In this document: positions 48,668 through 57,044 of the stretch, piece by piece
Position numbering within the stretch: position 1 is the first letter of the stretch
Layout of the letters: each line of letters begins with the position of its first letter
Position numbers and translations under genes: made by a program
Assembly: GCA_900074745.1 (NCBI GenBank)
Contig: LT598463.1
Coordinates: 69,926-133,925, forward strand
Reading direction: 5' to 3'
Source of the DNA: Lachancea mirantina
Lineage: Eukaryota; Ascomycota; Saccharomycetes; Saccharomycetales; Saccharomycetaceae
Length of the DNA stretch: 64,000 nucleotides
The notes under the pieces: generated by a model
The model's database searches: none
What the model was told of the DNA's origin: nothing
Seen by the model: only the letters and a program-made list of their open reading frames with translations

Positions 48668-49915
48668 GATTGTCGTGGAGCTGCTTGCTGCGGTAACACA
48701 GATCCCACCGTTTGCGCTCTCACACTGCTCCCGGTGCTCGATATATATACGCCCTATGGTTGTACAATCGCCACGTCACGTTACCCGGTTCCTGACCTCT
48801 CATTTCTCGCAACTGCGTCAGACGAAGGTGCTCGATGCTGGACGATCGGTGCGCCAGCGTGGCAACTGTGGTGACTCCCCACAATCTTTCCCACGTCCTC
48901 GAGGTTATCGCCGGTCCTTGCAGCGCTTAATTCCGGTCGCTGCCTGACTTTGTTGCTGTTGCTGCCCCCGAAGCCGCCTCGGATCCCCCGCTCTTTTTTT
49001 CCACACCATCACCCTCGTCATACGTATATGTCTATCTAGCTATCTAAAAAGCGCGCAACGACCTTCGGTCCCCATGCTATCATCCAATTACTCTCTAAAC
49101 ATTTTCTTGTTTTGTGTAGTTGTGTAAAAGTGGTGTCAAGAAAACAAGGAGTGCTGTCTAGAGGGTATATTAATTAGTAACTTTACCCGCCGGACGCGGA
49201 GGAATTTTCGTACTCAGTGATATCAAACGCCACAAACGCGCACATGGCGGTCACGTGCTCTCGCTCAGCCACGCGCCCATCTGTCACGTATAGGTACGCG
49301 ATCCACGCAACCTCTGGCCACCTTTCGAGGAATGACTCCACAAACGAGCTTCAAGGGGACGCGCCAGCAACCGACAACGGGCGGACTGTATTACCCGCAT
49401 CATCCGACGCCCCACGCGGGGGTGTGCCCCGGATAATTTCTCCGTCTCCCGACCCATTGTCCTGTTGTTCCGGCCGACGGTACCCCGGAATAATTGTTTT
49501 TTTCTCCAGGATTTTGTTTTTCCGCGGCACGCCAGAGCCGTGCCGTGACCGGAAATATTCCCAGGCACCGCTAGGGGCTTTTCTGTCGGAAGAACTTGAA
49601 GTTGCACGCGTGCCTTCATATTGCGATTTTCGCGGTGCGCTTTTTTCTTTTTTCTCTGCCGGGCGCGCTTTCATCATACCACCATATGGGCGCCCAGATT
49701 CCAATTTTTCACAGTAGGGCCACCGGAGAAGAAGCCGGGGCCGAAAAACAGGAAGCTGCTGTAAACAGGAAACGTTCACGTAGTTTGGTTCGAAAACCGA
49801 GCATATAAAAAGAGGCAAGTTCGTGAAGTAAGTGTGGGGTTTAGGTGGAACTTCTTCTCCAGAGATTGCTTGCGCTTTCGAATTAGCATTAAGTAAACTT
49901 TTATCAATTATCACA
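48668..49915. promoter_or_regulatory. 1.25-kb block junction and hexokinase promoter
   Basis: Between the YMR027W homologue and hexokinase, divergently arranged. It is GC-rich in the middle. Features: GTCACGTG at 49250-49257; AGGGG stress-type elements near 49353 and 49573; a GCGGGGG/CCCCGG cluster near 49416-49432; a CCCCGCTC + T-run near 48988, resembling a reversed Mig1 site; three CCGGA elements (49427-49560); a TATAAAA box at 49804-49810. Long overlapping open frames on both strands here appear to reflect composition only. Confidence 0.5.
49427..49560. repeat. Three CCGGA(A)TAATT-like elements before hexokinase
   Basis: CCCCGGATAATTTC (49427-49440), CCCCGGAATAATTG (49483-49496) and GACCGGAAATATTC (49547-49560), spaced 56 and 64 bases, all on the plus strand. 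No matching factor is known to me. Confidence 0.55.
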
Positions 49916-51373
49916 ATGGTTCACCTAGGTCCAAAGAAACCTCCTCTAAGAAAAGGATCCATGGCTGACGTGCCAGCCAACCTGTTGGAACAAATCCACG
50001 GGCTTGAGACTATTTTCGCAGTCAATGGCGACAAATTGAAGGCCATTACTAACCATTTCATTGGTGAATTGGATAAAGGTCTTTCCAAGAAGGGCGGAAA
50101 CATTCCCATGATTCCTGGTTGGGTCATGACTTACCCAACCGGTAAGGAAACCGGTGACTATCTAGCCATTGACCTTGGTGGAACCAACTTGAGAGTTGTG
50201 GCGGTCAAACTGGGCGGAAACCGCGACTTTGACACCACTCAGTCCAAGTACAAACTTCCAGACCATATCAGAACCTCTTCATCCGAGGAATTGTGGTCTT
50301 TCATCGCGGACTGTTTGAAGACTTTCGTCGACGAAGAGTTTCCAAACGGTGTCAAGGGCAAGTTGCCCTTGGGTTTTACGTTCTCGTACCCATGCTCCCA
50401 GGACAAGATCAACGAAGGTTACTTGCAGAGATGGACCAAGGGTTTCGACATCGATGGTGTCGAAGGTAAGAACGTTGTGCCAATGTTGCAAGAGCAATTG
50501 GCCAAGAGACAAATCCCAATCGAGGTTGTTGCTTTGATCAACGACACCGTGGGTACTTTGGTCGCCTCTCTATACACAGACTCTGAAACCAAGATGGGTT
50601 GCATTTTCGGTACCGGTGTCAACGGTGCATACTACGACGTCGTTTCTGGCGTCGAGAAGCTAGAGGGTAGATTGCCTTCCGACATCACTTCTGACCTCCC
50701 AATGGCCATCAACTGTGAGTACGGTTCTTTCGACAACGAGCACATGGTTCTTCCAAGAACCAAGTACGATCTCTTGGTCGACGAGCAATCTCCAAGACCA
50801 GGTCAACAATCTTTCGAAAAGATGACTTCTGGTTACTACTTGGGTGAACTTCTACGTTTGGTTCTTTTGGATTTACACTCTCAAGGTTTCATCTTCCAAG
50901 GCCAAGACTTGACCAAATTCCAAAAGCCTTACGTTATGGACACTGCCTACCCAGCCAAGATCGAAGAAGATCCTTTCGAAAACTTGGAAGACACCTACGA
51001 CCTATTCAAGGGTCTTGGCGTTGAAACCACCAGCCCAGAGCGTAAGTTGATCAGACGTTTAGCTGAATTGATTGGTATCAGAGCTTCTAGATTGTCTGTC
51101 TGTGGTATTGCTGCTGTGTGCAAAAAGAGAGGCTACGAGACCGGTCACATTGCTGCTGATGGTTCTGTCTACAACAGATACCCAGGTTTCAAAGAGAGAG
51201 CCGCTGAAGGTTTGAGAGACATCTTCGACTGGGAATCTAAGCCCAAGCCAGAAGACTACCCAATTCACATTGTTCCTGCTGAAGATGGTTCTGGTGCTGG
51301 TGCCGCCATCATCGCAGCCTTGACGGAGAAGAGATTGGCTAATGGCCTATCTGTTGGTGTCGCCGAGAAATAA
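49916..51373 (+). CDS. HXK2: Hexokinase (Hxk1/Hxk2 orthologue)
   Basis: 485 residues from MVHLGPKKP, identical to the S. cerevisiae start; an upstream 28-codon GTG extension is rejected. Visible: DLGGTNLR phosphate loop (about 86), LGFTFSYP sugar-binding motif (from L152), INDTVGTL with the catalytic Asp, GTGVNGAYY, and EDGSGAGAA near the end. The N-terminal RKGS15MADVP carries the Ser that in S. cerevisiae Hxk2 controls nuclear entry and glucose repression. Codon bias is very strong. It catalyses ATP-dependent phosphorylation of glucose and fructose. One gene stands for YFR053C and YGL253W. Confidence 0.98.
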   Translation: MVHLGPKKPPLRKGSMADVPANLLEQIHGLETIFAVNGDKLKAITNHFIGELDKGLSKKGGNIPMIPGWVMTYPTGKETGDYLAIDLGGTNLRVVAVKLGGNRDFDTTQSKYKLPDHIRTSSSEELWSFIADCLKTFVDEEFPNGVKGKLPLGFTFSYPCSQDKINEGYLQRWTKGFDIDGVEGKNVVPMLQEQLAKRQIPIEVVALINDTVGTLVASLYTDSETKMGCIFGTGVNGAYYDVVSGVEKLEGRLPSDITSDLPMAINCEYGSFDNEHMVLPRTKYDLLVDEQSPRPGQQSFEKMTSGYYLGELLRLVLLDLHSQGFIFQGQDLTKFQKPYVMDTAYPAKIEEDPFENLEDTYDLFKGLGVETTSPERKLIRRLAELIGIRASRLSVCGIAAVCKKRGYETGHIAADGSVYNRYPGFKERAAEGLRDIFDWESKPKPEDYPIHIVPAEDGSGAGAAIIAALTEKRLANGLSVGVAEK

Positions 51374-51505
51374 ATTTGATGTGAATGTAATGATTTTTTG
51401 CTTCTTAAGGCATAACCTGTATGATGAAAAGTTTATATACACTTTGTAACTTGACGTTAACGACAATGAAACCATCGATTTTTTTGATCCTTGCCTCTTA
51501 TTATG

Positions 51506-52303
51506 TTACACAATGCTCTCTAGACTAACTGCATAATCTAATGTCTTTTCAATGATGCTCGTTTCCTGTACATTTTCAGAAACTTCTTCTTGCTCGAATG
51601 TGACACATCCGCCGGATACTTTCCAGCTTCTTTCGAGTGCAAACTGCTCCGTATCCTTCTCGCTGTCGAAAAACAAGAGAGCCTTTACATTAAATAATGG
51701 TAGCTTCTTGTAGGCTAGCTCCGTATTACGACCAATTTCCTCTCTAATGGCATCCATCAAAGTCTCAGTGAAAACGTTGAATTCAGGAACCGAGGAGTCA
51801 TTTCTCAAAAGATCCCATACCCGTTGGTAAGAGCCTTCCATAAGCCATTTTTCCACTTTTATAGGATACGACAGAAACTTATCCTCTTCCATGTTGGGGA
51901 ACCTTTTCCCCAAAAATTCCAATTCTGAATGAAATCTGGTCACATCCCCTTGCGACAACACTATCAGAAGATGTAAACTGTTCAATTTGGACTTGTTTTC
52001 GGAGTTCATCAGCGTGCTATTTGTGGAGAAATAAAACGGTCTCAATTGAGAGAAGAATCCCTCAAAACCATCAAAATCCTTGTCACCAACGCTGCAAAGC
52101 GCTCCAACTTCCAATACTTTCTTGCAGATATTCAGATCGTTGAGATATCCATCGCTAGAGTCAGCTTTTTTCAAATCTGGTACAAGTAAATGAGCCTTTA
52201 AAAGCTCGATTTTGATAGGACCCAAAAGCTGCTTGCAGCTCGAAAAGTCCCCTGATGAAAATGCGACATTGAGACCTTTAACAAGGTCGATAAGAGATGG
52301 CAT
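51506..52303 (-). CDS. RPN12: Rpn12, 19S proteasome lid subunit
   Basis: 265 residues (274 in S. cerevisiae YFR052W). A helical PCI-type protein starting MPSLIDLVKGLNVAFSSGDF with C-terminal SWKVSGGCVTFEQEE, typical of Rpn12, whose last helix drives lid-base joining. It converges on hexokinase, as YFR053C and YFR052W do. A perfect GGTGGCAAA element lies 80 bases upstream (52383-52391). Confidence 0.95.
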   Translation of the reverse strand: MPSLIDLVKGLNVAFSSGDFSSCKQLLGPIKIELLKAHLLVPDLKKADSSDGYLNDLNICKKVLEVGALCSVGDKDFDGFEGFFSQLRPFYFSTNSTLMNSENKSKLNSLHLLIVLSQGDVTRFHSELEFLGKRFPNMEEDKFLSYPIKVEKWLMEGSYQRVWDLLRNDSSVPEFNVFTETLMDAIREEIGRNTELAYKKLPLFNVKALLFFDSEKDTEQFALERSWKVSGGCVTFEQEEVSENVQETSIIEKTLDYAVSLESIV

Positions 52304-52382
52304 GTCAATGGCTCAACGCTTGATTTCGGTATACAGATGGTATCCTGGTAATTTCCTAGATTATGGTGAACTTCACTTTAAA

Positions 52383-52391
52383 GGTGGCAAA
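52383..52391 (+). promoter_or_regulatory. PACE element (Rpn4 site) of RPN12
   Basis: GGTGGCAAA, the exact proteasome-associated control element bound by Rpn4 in S. cerevisiae, 80 bases before the RPN12 start. The RTG2 stop is 134 bases away. Confidence 0.85.
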
Positions 52392-52524
52392 ATCGTGAAA
52401 TGAAGAGTTATTCTAACATATATAACTCTATACGAGACGTTCGCTCTTCGAGGTCAACATAAGCTAGCTAACTTAGCGAATTACCGTCGATATCTGGTAA
52501 CATTTGCACAACGTACCGAACCGA

Positions 52525-54270
52525 TTAGTCATTCTCGTAGAACTTAACACCAACTTTCACTTTTTCAGAGCTACCCCTGGAAAGTTTGCGTATCTTCTTC
52601 TGGAGAGTAATAATACGGGCCCGTACCGAGGCACTTGTCTTGAGATCGTCTTTGCTTATAACGACTGATATTTCGAATTCGCGCTTCTTGGAGTTACTAG
52701 CAGTTGTAGATTCGTCCAGGGTCAAACCTTGCATGTCTTTGTCTGGCTCAATTTTTTGTTTGATGTCGAAATTGAACACTCCGTCTCTTATATTACCACC
52801 TGGGTGAACACCGCATATGACAAACATAATGGTTCCGATGTATTTAGTCCACCATACAATACGCTGTCTTTCGAGCTTGTTACCATCGCGCAGAACGACG
52901 TCTTCTAACAGCTTCTTGTGCTCTTCGTCTTGTTCTGGGATGTCTCCTCCCCATCTATTGCATAGTGCTATTCCTATAAGAGCCCTGGCTCGGTGGGAAA
53001 GCCCATGACAGCCAGCAATGATCCCCGTGGTGGCAACGTGCAAAGCGGCAGTCGGTTGAAGCTCTTTGGGATAGGATGCATGCACAAATGCGAGGTTACA
53101 GAGCGCAGGAGCTATCCGCTTATAAACGATACCTGGTACCTCGTTCTCAGGAATGGCCTCACGCAAAAGTTCCAAGTATTTACCGGCCAATAGAGGCGCG
53201 TACGGGCGGGTCGCAATATGCAATGGATCCTTGGCTCGAATTTCGCGTGGCAAAATGGAATACAATGTACCTTCTCTTACGCCGCCTTCGCTAAAGTGAA
53301 TGGTTTTCATCGCAGGCAACGATTCAAAAGCCGCGCTCATGAGTAAACCAATTGCTGGAAGTTGTAATGCGCGTCTCTCTGAGACTTTGAAGATTTTTCC
53401 GCATCCCGGTACCCTGCCCTTCAGCATCAAGTAGTCGGCCATGCTTGAAAACTCTTCGTAAGAACAAGAAAACCCATTTATAATGGTCTGAATCGGGTAT
53501 TCTTTGATTTGCGAAAGTAGCAGATGTCCCATTCCTCTAAGCCCACCGCCACAAGTGAAAAGCTCAAACCCACCTTTTTCTTGAGCTTCCACAACCATTT
53601 CCTTTGGAACTTGGATCTTCTCAAAAGCTGCTCTGTAAGCTTCTTTGATCTCTTCGAACAATTCCCGTTTTTCTTCGATTTTCACTCTTCTAGATAGTGC
53701 GCCGGCACCGTATGGCAGAGAAACCGGTGTAGGCGACATGGTGATATCACCATCGGTGCATCTAATCCAAGAGAGTTGCGTACTTCCGCCTCCTAAATCC
53801 ATATAAAGACCTGAGACCGAGTTGAAAGACGAAATTACTCCGTATGCGCCTATTCTACCTTCTTCTTCTTTCGTCAAAAGTTCAACGTCCCAGCCAGTTG
53901 ACTCGTATATCGCACTAGTGAAAGATTGCGAATTGATCGCCTCTCGCGTAGCTTCCGTAGCCACTACTCTGACACCGGTCTCGGGCACGCCGAAATCGTC
54001 ACATATGAGCTTAAATCGCTTCATCGCCGCACAAACCTCGTCTATCGTTTCAGTTGGAATTGGAGCCTTCTCCAAAGAATTCGCTGCGTATTGTACTTCA
54101 AACAGTGAGATGCCTACTCTGTCTTTGAAGACGCACGGCATAATTCGAGCATGGTGCGACGCTTTGGACGATATACTGAACCTTATACCATTCGATCCTA
54201 TGTCAACAACACCGCATAAATTTCTAGAGATAACTTCCGTTTCCGAATCACTGTCCGAAATCGCTGACAT
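52525..54270 (-). CDS. RTG2: Rtg2, retrograde signalling sensor (Ppx/GppA fold)
   Basis: 581 residues (588 in S. cerevisiae YGL252C). The ATPase-like phosphate loops are GVVDIGSNGIRF (about 20-31) and YMDLGGGSTQLSW (about 152-164); SEGGVREG also fits the family. It relays mitochondrial dysfunction to Rtg1/Rtg3 by binding Mks1, and is a SLIK subunit. Its position two genes from hexokinase matches YGL253W-YGL252C. Confidence 0.96.
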   Translation of the reverse strand: MSAISDSDSETEVISRNLCGVVDIGSNGIRFSISSKASHHARIMPCVFKDRVGISLFEVQYAANSLEKAPIPTETIDEVCAAMKRFKLICDDFGVPETGVRVVATEATREAINSQSFTSAIYESTGWDVELLTKEEEGRIGAYGVISSFNSVSGLYMDLGGGSTQLSWIRCTDGDITMSPTPVSLPYGAGALSRRVKIEEKRELFEEIKEAYRAAFEKIQVPKEMVVEAQEKGGFELFTCGGGLRGMGHLLLSQIKEYPIQTIINGFSCSYEEFSSMADYLMLKGRVPGCGKIFKVSERRALQLPAIGLLMSAAFESLPAMKTIHFSEGGVREGTLYSILPREIRAKDPLHIATRPYAPLLAGKYLELLREAIPENEVPGIVYKRIAPALCNLAFVHASYPKELQPTAALHVATTGIIAGCHGLSHRARALIGIALCNRWGGDIPEQDEEHKKLLEDVVLRDGNKLERQRIVWWTKYIGTIMFVICGVHPGGNIRDGVFNFDIKQKIEPDKDMQGLTLDESTTASNSKKREFEISVVISKDDLKTSASVRARIITLQKKIRKLSRGSSEKVKVGVKFYEND

Positions 54271-54449
54271 TAGCCCAAAGTACCTGCCTTTTAACCCTTT
54301 AACCCTTGCTTCCGCTTATTTGGCAGTGAAGATAAGCGCAGCTTATTCAAAGGCTTGAAAAATTTCAAGAACACCTTACTATTCATGTGACTAAACTAGC
54401 GGATGACTCAATCGTAGACAATTGCCTGGCTCTACATAACAATGGTAAA

Positions 54450-54893
54450 TTAGATTCTTAAACATGGCACAGTTGCCGTTCGGTCTCTTTTTGTTTGTTC
54501 GAGTGTCCGGTTATTGTAAAAGCGAGCATTGAAGAACGGTGGTGTTAATTTTTTGAGCGGCTCTGAAAACTGTTCTATAAATGGTTTGTGGTCGTTGTCG
54601 ATCTGCCTGGGCATTCTCCGAGACCTTTTTTGAGACTCAGTCTGAGGTTCTTCTGTGCAGACAACAATAGGCCTTTTAGCATTCTGTTTCGCAATGTCCA
54701 GGATTCTGAACGTATTCGGGTCTGCTCTGTCTGACAACTGGAACAGGTCAATATCAACTGGTTTTTGAACGTCAGAGCCTGTGGAACTGGCCGGTGGAAC
54801 GCGTGTGTTTATCTTCAAGGATGCTTTACGAAGAGTTAGGTCTTGTAGTTTGGACTGAATCCTTCGCTTCAAAAGTAGTATGCAATCAGCCAT
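54450..54893 (-). CDS. Unrecognised small ORF upstream of RTG2
   Basis: 147 codons from the ATG at 54893. Basic N-terminus (LLLKRRIQSKLQDLTLRK), a central acidic piece (DIDLFQLSDRADPN) and a Lys/Arg-rich end; no membrane segment or known motif. It sits where S. cerevisiae has HFM1/MER3 (YGL251C), on the corresponding strand, but I see no helicase motif. It could be a small lineage-specific gene, a diverged fragment or a chance frame. Confidence 0.4.
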   Translation of the reverse strand: MADCILLLKRRIQSKLQDLTLRKASLKINTRVPPASSTGSDVQKPVDIDLFQLSDRADPNTFRILDIAKQNAKRPIVVCTEEPQTESQKRSRRMPRQIDNDHKPFIEQFSEPLKKLTPPFFNARFYNNRTLEQTKRDRTATVPCLRI

Positions 54894-55267
54894 CAAGGAC
54901 GGTCTCCTAATCTCCAGCCTCTGGTCTCTGATCTCCTGGTCTCTGGTCTTTTTGGATGTTCAAGCTCGTGAGACCCCGTCTCAAGTATCGGGGTTTCGCT
55001 TCCGAAAACGTCAGAACAAGTTTGCCACTAAATCATCACCTAAGTGCTAAACTTCTCGTTGGTATAGCTTCCCCATTTCTCATCACACTCCTGGTCAGCT
55101 TATCTTTTGCTGGACCGCTTCAATGTTGACATAATTGGCATTTTCAATATCATCATTTCCTCAAGGGACTTTTTCGAAGGAAACTACTTAGCAACGACCT
55201 CCGTTACCAAGCAATACTAAAACCAACTCTAGGTTGCCACTGGCCCTGAATTTATAATTACCTTTCG
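54894..55267. other. Spacer before the RMR1-like gene
   Basis: About 370 bases with no gene. A short CTCTGGTCTCTGATCTCCTGGTCTCTGGTC-type direct repeat lies near 54916-54946. Confidence 0.4.
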
Positions 55268-56260
55268 ATGGAACAATCCACACTTTACCGTAACCGAGAA
55301 TTGGACACGCTTTCAAGGTCCCAAGAGCAAGATAACCTGGATGAACCACGGGAAGAACAACTGACGAACTACCCGCAAATCTCACAGGAGCCCAGCCGTG
55401 TTGAGGAGGTAGATAAAGAAACCGGTGAGGCTGGGAACTCACTGAATGATGAAGACGTGAACGAAGGACTAAGTGAAGAAGAAGATTTACTCAGTTATGA
55501 GGGCGATGCCGATGTTATTGTCAACGACTACGATAGTAATGGTGACAACGACGGCGACGATGAGAACCGAGAAAGTGACGAAAATGATGACAATCATGAG
55601 GGCTTGGAAAGCTCCAAGGACGATGACGGAGACTCAATTATAGATATCGTTTCGGATAGCGAAGTCTACGAAGCAGCAAAGCAGCTTTTGAACGCGAAGC
55701 CGCCTCAAATCCTCATTTGGTATAAAGGACAGCCAAATCTGCTTTTCAGAGAATATGACGGAGACAGTGGCGAGGTGGTCAGTGGTCAAAATGTTATATG
55801 CGACGATGCATCGGATATTCATAGGGGCTGTAATACGATTTTTGCGCGCGTACGTTTACATTTGCAACGTGAGTATGGAGCACTAGAGCTGATGTCGCGA
55901 GAGCTCTTGCTAGATTTCCCTGCGCTGGACCTTACAATGGAGGAGGACAATATGTACAACAAGAGCATCACTATGAATGACGTGATATCCATATTCAAGC
56001 TGCTCAGAGACAACTCGATCAAAAAATGCGAGACCAACGTTCCCTCCTTTCTGGAGATTAACGTAACTACGCGGCCCCGTTTTGTAGCGCGCTACAATGC
56101 TTTGGTAGATTTGATAGGTGGAGAAGCTACATTTTCGCACGTCAAAGTATACTCCAATGACAAGACGCATCCAGTGGTGGTAGACGACGCAGAGCAACAT
56201 GTTGAGCAGACAGGAGATGCAGAGGTCATTGTAATGACATCGGACGAGGAAAATTCCTGA
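55268..56260 (+). CDS. Acidic protein, possible Rmr1 (YGL250W) homologue
   Basis: 330 residues. An N-terminal acidic low-complexity region (about 20-130, rich in Asp, Glu and Asn, ending IVSDSEVYEAAKQLL) is followed by a globular domain (about 143-245). The latter contains PPQILIWYKGQPNLLFREYDGD and SRELLLDFPALDLTMEED, resembling, from memory, the fungal DUF2420 pattern. A second region (about 260-305) precedes the acidic end. Between RTG2 and PDE1 synteny would predict RMR1, which affects meiotic recombination in S. cerevisiae. It is longer than that protein (241), so the identity is tentative. Confidence 0.6.
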   Translation: MEQSTLYRNRELDTLSRSQEQDNLDEPREEQLTNYPQISQEPSRVEEVDKETGEAGNSLNDEDVNEGLSEEEDLLSYEGDADVIVNDYDSNGDNDGDDENRESDENDDNHEGLESSKDDDGDSIIDIVSDSEVYEAAKQLLNAKPPQILIWYKGQPNLLFREYDGDSGEVVSGQNVICDDASDIHRGCNTIFARVRLHLQREYGALELMSRELLLDFPALDLTMEEDNMYNKSITMNDVISIFKLLRDNSIKKCETNVPSFLEINVTTRPRFVARYNALVDLIGGEATFSHVKVYSNDKTHPVVVDDAEQHVEQTGDAEVIVMTSDEENS

Positions 56261-57044
56261 AAGAATTTGGCAGTGTCGAGCATGATATCTCCGGGAATTC
56301 TAAGCGTCAGGAGGGTCGACATAGCCTTAAAACCCCCCGAATTATTGTAATATTAAAAGAACAGTTTTGGCAGTTCCTCTCGTTTTCGAGGTGGAAATTT
56401 GAAAATTAGGTTCAAAATTTCATGTGTAGTATTGGAAAGATGACCTTCAGTTGAAAAGGTCTAGGATGTACTTAAGGTATTTGACATGTTTAAACCAGAT
56501 ATAAATTTGCGGCAAAACATATTAAGCGTTAAACTAGACGAAAACTTTCTATCATTTGGATCGTCTTGCGCCATTGGCTCGGTTCTAATTATCGTAAATG
56601 AAACAATTACCTGACAACGTTCTTCTGGACTTCAAGAAAGGTGATTATAAGAAGAGAATAATCCAAAAGTTAGGCAAGTACTAAACTCCCCTTCTGAGAG
56701 TAATACAACAACTGGTTCATCTTTTTTATATACACAACAGCCAAAATCGGGGTTGTTCGAATTAAGAAAATCTCAAAGAACGCGTAAAACAACGCAAACA
56801 ACGGATCAAAATATTATGTTCCTCTCAGAATTCAGGTATTTATCAAGAATTTTTATAAGAATAGAATCACGCCTGTCGGTCAAGTTCCAAGCGTATCATG
56901 TCGTGTGAAGCTGATGTCTTCCGAGTGTCAACCTTCGCTTTTCGTATTTCAGTATTAAGGATTCTTGTCTCGTCAAATTACCGGAATTGAAAAAACACCA
57001 TAAACACAAATCATCAGCACAAGGCAGGAAGAATCGAACTAGTC
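56261..57044. other. AT-rich spacer before RET2 with two small open frames
   Basis: About 780 bases. A 28-codon ATG frame (56598-56684) overlaps a second frame open for 85 codons without a start (56651-56908). Neither matches a known protein. The RET2 promoter lies here. Confidence 0.4.

Noticed and set aside
49217-49717. 166-codon plus-strand frame, opposed by a 187-codon minus-strand frame
   Set aside because: Both lie in the GC-rich hexokinase promoter, overlap each other and resemble no protein; GC-rich DNA has few stops.
49785-49800. GGTTCGAAAACC resembling a tRNA T-arm
   Set aside because: No acceptor stem, anticodon arm or D arm around it.
49832-49915. 28-codon GTG-initiated extension of hexokinase
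   Set aside because: The family start MVHLGPKKP at 49916 is conserved.
53822-54358. 178-codon plus-strand frame over RTG2
   Set aside because: Antisense shadow of RTG2 with no domain of its own.
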